In this document: positions 8,703-11,667 of the stretch, piece after piece
Position numbering within the stretch: position 1 is the first letter of the stretch
Layout of the letters: every line of letters starts with the position of its first letter
Translations under genes and position numbers: made by a program
The notes under the pieces: generated by a model
What the model was told of the DNA's origin: nothing
Databases searched by the model: none
Seen by the model: only the letters and a program-made list of their open reading frames with translations
DNA from: K189A clade bacterium
Lineage (GTDB): Bacteria > Pseudomonadota > Gammaproteobacteria > Pseudomonadales > Azotimanducaceae
NCBI GenBank assembly: GCA_007571095.1
Contig: RKSB01000186.1
Coordinates: 1-11,667 of the forward strand
Length of the DNA: 11,667 nucleotides
Reading direction: 5' to 3'

Positions 8703-9545
8703 ATGAAAAAACCGGCTGTAGCAGGCTTGAATGCCAATCCCGATCAGATATTCCCGTACGACAGGCCTGCCATTGAACGCAATACCTTCTATGTCGGGGA
8801 TGCAATCAACATCCTGCGGAGTTTGGATGAGGGGGTAGTTGACCTGACAGTCACCAGCCCCCCGTATGAAAATTTGCGAAATTACAACGGGTATTCCTTT
8901 GATGCCAAAAAGATTTTGGCTGCCTTGTACCGAGTGACCCGAAAAGGTGGTGTCTGCGTTTGGGTGACAGGGGAGAGGATCAAAGGCAGCCGAAGCCTGT
9001 CCAGTTTCAGTCATGCCTTCATCGGCAAAGATGTCGGGTTTGATGTTCATGATGTGATGATCTACCAGAAGAAGAACACGCCATTCATGCGTTCAAACGC
9101 CTACACAAACTGCTACGAACTGATGATTGTATTTTCCAAGGGCAAGCCTCGTACGTTCAATCCTCTCAAGGAGCCGACAGTCCGACACGGATGGGAGACT
9201 GCTGTCTACAACAAGGGGCCGGATGCGGTGAACCGAAAGCGTCCAGTGGAATTGAGAAAGGAAAAGGTCAGAACAAACATCTGGCAGTATGCCGTTGGAA
9301 TGGGTGGCAGCACTTCCGACAAAGTCGCATTCCAGCACCCTGCTATATTCCCAGAGAAGCTGGCACAAGATCACATTCTGTCATGGAGCAATCCCGGCGA
9401 CCTGGTGTTAGATCCCATGTGTGGTAGTGGCACCACCTGCAAGATGGCGCGCGCCAACGGGCGACACTGGATTGGTATAGATATATCAAAAGAATACATC
9501 GCCATTGCAGAGGAAAGAATGTGCACTCTGGGTCTTTTGCTATGA
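8703..9545 (+). CDS. DNA methyltransferase, beta class (N4-cytosine or N6-adenine), of a restriction-modification pair
   Basis: AdoMet-dependent amino-methyltransferase of 280 residues that should protect host DNA at the partner nuclease's site. The catalytic motif IV, TSPPY (51-55), precedes the AdoMet-binding motif I, DPMCGSGTT (237-245). This order defines the beta class. HPAIFPEKL (212-220) and GIDIS (258-262) are typical of the same family. SPPY is more common in N4-cytosine enzymes and DPPY in N6-adenine enzymes, so N4-cytosine is favoured but not proven. The region between the motifs (about 90-210), rich in basic residues, probably includes the target-recognition part. The reading frame is uninterrupted. 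Its stop overlaps the ATG of the nuclease gene (ATGA, 9542-9545). The ribosome site is poor (AGG at about 8694). The recognition sequence cannot be read from the protein. Confidence 0.9.
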   Translation: MKKPAVAGLNANPDQIFPYDRPAIERNTFYVGDAINILRSLDEGVVDLTVTSPPYENLRNYNGYSFDAKKILAALYRVTRKGGVCVWVTGERIKGSRSLSSFSHAFIGKDVGFDVHDVMIYQKKNTPFMRSNAYTNCYELMIVFSKGKPRTFNPLKEPTVRHGWETAVYNKGPDAVNRKRPVELRKEKVRTNIWQYAVGMGGSTSDKVAFQHPAIFPEKLAQDHILSWSNPGDLVLDPMCGSGTTCKMARANGRHWIGIDISKEYIAIAEERMCTLGLLL

Positions 9546-10157
9546 CGGACTGGGTGTACTGCCTGACCGATAAGGGATATCGGCATGAAGAGGATGGAGT
9601 CTCACCACGTCTCCGCCATTTCCGAAAAAATGCTGTGGGAATCCTCAGAGGAGATGATGGTGAAATGGCGACCGTCTGGTTGATCGGACTCAACGAGACA
9701 TGGAATATAGGGTCTGCTGATGTCGAGGCAGTAGATGTACTAAAAACTGGCGACAAGTGGCCCAAAAAGATTTGCAACATCTGTCACTCGCTACTAGCTG
9801 TCGATTCATTCGAGCCAAATCAGAACAATAAGCACGGGCGAGTGCGACGCCCAACCTGTCGTCCCTGCCGAACCGACATTGATAAACGGGCACCCAAGAC
9901 GCGGCAGGCCAGGCAGGCGGAGACAGGCGGAGAAGAGACGCCCGAAAAAGGGGGTACCGTTCAAATGTCCGATTTGTCAGAAACGCTCAATTGTCGGAGT
10001 AACTGCGAGAATCGTAGCTGACCACAACCACCACACCGGAGACATCCGTGACTTCATCTGTGATAGTTGCAACACCGGCCTTGGCCGATTCAAGAATGGA
10101 GTGGATTGCCTCAAGGACGCACTCGCCTACATCGAGGAAAGAGAAACAGGCACATAA
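9542..10157 (+). pseudogene. HNH (beta-beta-alpha-Me) restriction endonuclease, frameshifted by a 10-bp duplication
   Basis: Partner nuclease of the preceding methyltransferase. The first frame starts at ATG 9542 and stops at 10021 (159 residues). The homologous remainder continues in the next frame to 10157. Deleting one copy of the 10-bp repeat at 9914-9933 gives one 201-residue protein. In that product, C78/C81/C106/C109 and C139/C142/C170/C173 form two CxxC...CxxC zinc sites. D157-H158 (in ADHNHHTG) and N174 form the endonuclease VII-type centre. An N-terminal beta-rich part precedes two zinc repeats with the nuclease in the second; from memory this layout resembles Hpy99I. As written, the truncated product loses the second zinc site and the DH/N residues, so it should not cut DNA. 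A GTG at 9521 with AGAGGA upstream is an alternative start adding 7 residues. The call is frameshifted or switchable; a sequencing error is not excluded. Confidence 0.85.
9914..9933 (+). repeat. perfect 10-bp tandem duplication inside the endonuclease gene
   Basis: CAGGCGGAGA occurs twice in direct succession (9914-9923 and 9924-9933). Ten is not a multiple of three, so the second copy shifts the frame by one base at codon 127. Removing one copy restores a fusion that reads QAEKRRPKKG and runs straight into the second zinc site. Both copies are identical, which points to a recent event or an unstable tract. Confidence 0.95.
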
Positions 10158-10210
10158 CCCCCTGACAAACAGTTAGGGTACCGGGTGAAGATCGGTCCAG
10201 AGCAGTCAAT

Positions 10211-10254
10211 ACCGCAGAGTACCGCAACCATCCGGCCGCCTTCCCTGACTCTGC
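10211..10254 (+). other. short repeats just upstream of the purC promoter
   Basis: ACCGCA occurs at 10211-10216 and again at 10221-10226, exactly one helical turn apart. GCAGAGT (10214-10220) and ACTCTGC (10248-10254) form a 7-bp inverted repeat with a 27-base spacer, ending one base before the -35 hexamer. The spacing would suit a regulator site for purC, but these are short matches that could arise by chance. They do not match the E. coli PurR operator. Confidence 0.25.
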
Positions 10255-10255
10255 T

Positions 10256-10284
10256 TTGAGGGATGAATGAGTCTCGGCTATAAT
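10256..10284 (+). promoter_or_regulatory. sigma-70 promoter of purC
   Basis: A TTGAGG -35 hexamer (10256-10261) is followed by a 17-base spacer and a perfect TATAAT -10 hexamer (10279-10284). Transcription should start near 10290, giving a leader of about 37 bases to the purC ATG. This is the best sigma-70 promoter in the window. Confidence 0.8.
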
Positions 10285-10327
10285 CTGCCCCGCTCCGCAA
10301 ACAGCTTTATTTTATTCCGAACTCACT

Positions 10328-11245
10328 ATGCAAGCCCTGACTGAAACTCACCTGCCTCTTGCCAACAAACGAACCGGAAAGGTACGCGACCTTTACGACT
10401 GTCCGTTGCCCGACGGCGGAGACGGTCTGCTGATTGTGGCCACCGACAGAGTGAGTGCCTTTGATGTGGTGATGGCCAATGGCCTGCCCGGCAAGGGGGT
10501 CCTGCTGACCCAGATCGCCCTCTTCTGGTTCAATCTGCTTGCCGATACCAAAAATCACCTCGTATCGACAGATGTCAACGACATACCCGAACTCAGCGAC
10601 GAACAAAGAGAGGCACTGGACAATCGCATCATGCTGTGCCGGCGTTACCATGTGATACCCATTGAGTGCATCGCCAGAGGTTATCTGGCCGGCAGCGGGT
10701 TTCAGGACTATCAGAAAACCGGCAAAGTCTGCGGCTTGCCGCTGGCGAATGGCCTGACCAACGGCAGTCGGCTACCGGAACCGATTTTTACTCCTTCAAC
10801 CAAGGCCGACACAGGCCACGACGAAAACATCAGCTACCAGGAGGGTGCTCGGCAAGTCGGCGAAGACACTATGGCGAAGTTAAAGGAGGCCACCCTGAGC
10901 CTCTACCAGAGGGCTTCCGAATATGCCGAGCAAAAAGGTATTATTCTGGCGGATACCAAACTCGAGTTCGGTCAGGACTCAGAAACCGATCAAATCGTAT
11001 TGATTGACGAGATTTTCACCCCCGACAGTTCGAGGTTCTGGGAAAAAAAGCACTGGCAACCGGGCAAAGAACAACCCAGCCTCGACAAGCAGTACATACG
11101 CAACTATCTGGCGACACTGGTCGATCAGCAAGTCTGGGACAAGCGTCCTCCCGGCCCTGCCCTGCCTGATCAGGTCTTGTCCGAAGGCATCGAACGTTAC
11201 CGCAGTGCCTTTGAGGTGTTGACCGGAGAGTCTTCGCCCATCTGA
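10328..11245 (+). CDS. purC: SAICAR synthase PurC
   Basis: Phosphoribosylaminoimidazole-succinocarboxamide synthase joins aspartate to CAIR using ATP in de novo purine synthesis, in the cytosol. The 305 residues match the longer bacterial/fungal type rather than the roughly 237-residue E. coli type. Visible family features are the nucleotide-binding start GKVRDLY (17-23), the signature PIECIARGYLAGSG (111-124), the substrate-binding stretch EPIFTPSTKADTGHDE (151-166), and LADTKLEFG followed by an acidic VLIDEIFTPDSSRFW segment near the C-terminus. The gene has its own near-consensus promoter. No Shine-Dalgarno sequence is visible in the AT-rich leader before the ATG (TTTATTTTATTCCGAACTCACT), so initiation may rely on an unstructured leader. 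It stands alone, with no other purine genes beside it. Confidence 0.96.
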   Translation: MQALTETHLPLANKRTGKVRDLYDCPLPDGGDGLLIVATDRVSAFDVVMANGLPGKGVLLTQIALFWFNLLADTKNHLVSTDVNDIPELSDEQREALDNRIMLCRRYHVIPIECIARGYLAGSGFQDYQKTGKVCGLPLANGLTNGSRLPEPIFTPSTKADTGHDENISYQEGARQVGEDTMAKLKEATLSLYQRASEYAEQKGIILADTKLEFGQDSETDQIVLIDEIFTPDSSRFWEKKHWQPGKEQPSLDKQYIRNYLATLVDQQVWDKRPPGPALPDQVLSEGIERYRSAFEVLTGESSPI

Positions 11246-11268
11246 GCACCCTGGAAATATACGCGAGT

Positions 11269-11299
11269 TCTGGCGAAATCCGGCCGAACGGAGGCCAGA
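11269..11299 (+). terminator. possible hairpin downstream of purC
   Basis: TCTGGC (11269-11274) pairs with GCCAGA (11294-11299), and CCG/CGG can pair inside the loop. No T tract follows (the next bases are GTCAAAAGG), so it is not a standard intrinsic terminator. It could mark the purC transcript end or be incidental. Confidence 0.2.
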
Positions 11300-11336
11300 G
11301 TCAAAAGGCAGCCAAAGAAAGCAAAAAACAGCTTGT

Positions 11337-11365
11337 CTTGAAATTTGATGAGACGGCCCTATCTA
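11337..11365 (+). promoter_or_regulatory. distal sigma-32 heat-shock promoter of groES (P1)
   Basis: CTTGAA (11337-11342) matches the core sigma-32 -35 element, and CCCTATCTA (11357-11365) matches the CCCCATtTA-type -10 element, with a 14-base spacer that fits the usual range. A transcript from here would start near 11372 and carry a leader of about 245 bases before groES. Confidence 0.72.
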
Positions 11366-11425
11366 TGAAAGACGGCTAAAAAGAAGCAGTAAAGAATTAA
11401 AAAACAATAATTAATGAACGAGGCT

Positions 11426-11522
11426 TTCGATATCAAACCCTGTCGATGACCTGACACTGGCTGACACACCCTCAGGCTGTACAGGTTTATGAGTTGAGCA
11501 GACACAAAAAAAGGATATCGAA
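11426..11522 (+). repeat. 9-bp inverted repeat between the two heat-shock promoters
   Basis: TTCGATATC at 11426-11434 is the exact reverse complement of GATATCGAA at 11514-11522, with 79 bases between the arms. The arms sit just upstream of the proximal promoter and could close a stem in the RNA made from the distal promoter. A chance match is possible. Confidence 0.35.
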
Positions 11523-11527
11523 CTCAT

Positions 11528-11556
11528 CTTGAAATTTTATCAGGCATCCCTATTTA
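11528..11556 (+). promoter_or_regulatory. proximal sigma-32 heat-shock promoter of groES (P2)
   Basis: CTTGAA (11528-11533), a 14-base spacer and CCCTATTTA (11548-11556) form a good sigma-32 promoter. The spacing is identical to the distal copy. Transcription should begin near 11563, about 55 bases before the groES ATG. Confidence 0.82.
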
Positions 11557-11602
11557 TGAAGGACGGCCAAAAACCTTTGAACGACACGACAGACTTTTAC
11601 AC

Positions 11603-11609
11603 AGGAGGT
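11603..11609 (+). promoter_or_regulatory. strong ribosome binding site of groES
   Basis: AGGAGGT is a full Shine-Dalgarno match 8 bases before the ATG at 11618. It is much stronger than the sites of the other genes in the window, as expected for an abundant chaperonin. Confidence 0.9.
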
Positions 11610-11617
11610 CAACCGAT

Positions 11618-11667
11618 ATGAAGATTCGCCCATTACATGACCGGGTACTGGTCAGACGAGTAGAAGA
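11618..11667 (+). CDS. groES: co-chaperonin GroES (5' end only)
   Basis: The window ends after 50 bases of this gene. The visible start, MKIRPLHDRVLVRRVE, is the highly conserved GroES N-terminus. GroES forms the seven-subunit lid of the GroEL folding chamber in the cytosol and is about 95 residues long, so most of the gene and the expected groEL lie beyond the window. The strong ribosome site and two sigma-32-like promoters upstream agree with heat-shock control. Confidence 0.95.
   Translation, partial: MKIRPLHDRVLVRRVE

Larger units (their letters stand above)
11336..11573 (+). repeat. two 47-bp direct repeats carrying heat-shock promoters
   Basis: The segment 11336-11382 recurs at 11527-11573 with the same length and 39 of 47 bases identical by eye. 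The conserved blocks are TCTTGAAATTT, CCCTAT, TATGAA, GACGGC and AAAAA. The differences fall mainly in the promoter spacer. The repeats are not adjacent; 144 bases separate them. Confidence 0.9.
11246..11617 (+). other. 372-bp regulatory gap between purC and groES
   Basis: No convincing gene is present. The first part (11246-11330) holds a possible 3' hairpin for purC. From 11336 it contains two related heat-shock promoter segments 191 bases apart, with an AT-rich stretch (about 11380-11420) and a 9-bp inverted repeat between them. The groES ribosome site ends the region. No CIRCE operator was found. Confidence 0.8.

Noticed and set aside
9945..9954. A5G5 run in the endonuclease gene as a programmed frameshift or homopolymer error site
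   Set aside because: A shift here would leave unrelated residues (TGGEETPEKG) in the protein. Removing one 10-bp copy restores a basic KRRPKKG linker and explains the frame change completely.
10158..10185. Terminator after the endonuclease gene (CCC/GGG and CTG/CAG pairings)
   Set aside because: The stem is broken by an unpaired TTA and no T tract follows.
11246..11617. CIRCE (HrcA) operator before groES
   Set aside because: I found no TTAGCACTC-N9-GAGTGCTAA-like inverted repeat. The promoter elements match sigma-32 instead.
11556..11621. A 21-codon open frame whose stop overlaps the groES start
   Set aside because: Its ATG lies inside the proximal -10 element, so it is absent from that transcript. 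The equivalent frame in the distal repeat stops after four codons, and there is no ribosome site.

Overview
The window looks like the chromosome of a gammaproteobacterium that I cannot place more precisely. The clues are the pepA-holC-valS cluster, which is characteristic of that class, sigma-32-type heat-shock promoters in front of groES instead of a CIRCE operator, and typical Proteobacterial versions of PurC, PepA and GroES. Every gene reads on the + strand. Arginine codon CGA, rare in many enteric bacteria, is used freely throughout.

Layout. (1) 54-4819: pepA (leucyl aminopeptidase), holC (DNA polymerase III chi) and valS (valyl-tRNA synthetase), closely packed and probably one operon. 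(2) 4982-7177: a 731-residue c-di-GMP protein with pseudo-receiver, PAS, intact GGDEF and degenerate EAL domains, behind its own likely promoter. (3) 7313-8572: a PLP-dependent enzyme of the cystathionine gamma-synthase / homoserine sulfhydrylase family. (4) 8703-10157: a two-gene restriction-modification cassette, made of a beta-class DNA methyltransferase overlapping an HNH (beta-beta-alpha-Me) endonuclease gene. (5) 10328-11245: purC with a near-consensus sigma-70 promoter. (6) 11246-11617: a 372-bp regulatory region, followed by the first 50 bases of groES.

The strongest unusual signal is in the restriction-modification cassette. The endonuclease gene is split into two frames at a perfect 10-bp tandem duplication (9914-9933). 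Removing one copy restores a continuous 201-residue protein with two four-cysteine zinc sites and a DH...N nuclease centre. With both copies, translation ends after 159 residues and loses the nuclease centre. The methyltransferase is intact. This is either a recently silenced nuclease or a reversible repeat-length switch.

Two further points stand out. The region upstream of groES carries two 47-bp direct repeats (39/47 identical), each holding a complete sigma-32-like promoter, so the heat-shock promoter appears to have been duplicated. The c-di-GMP protein keeps its GGDEF motif and inhibitory RxxD site but has lost key EAL residues, so it is predicted to make c-di-GMP rather than degrade it. 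No CRISPR array, tRNA, rRNA, insertion sequence or integrase was found.
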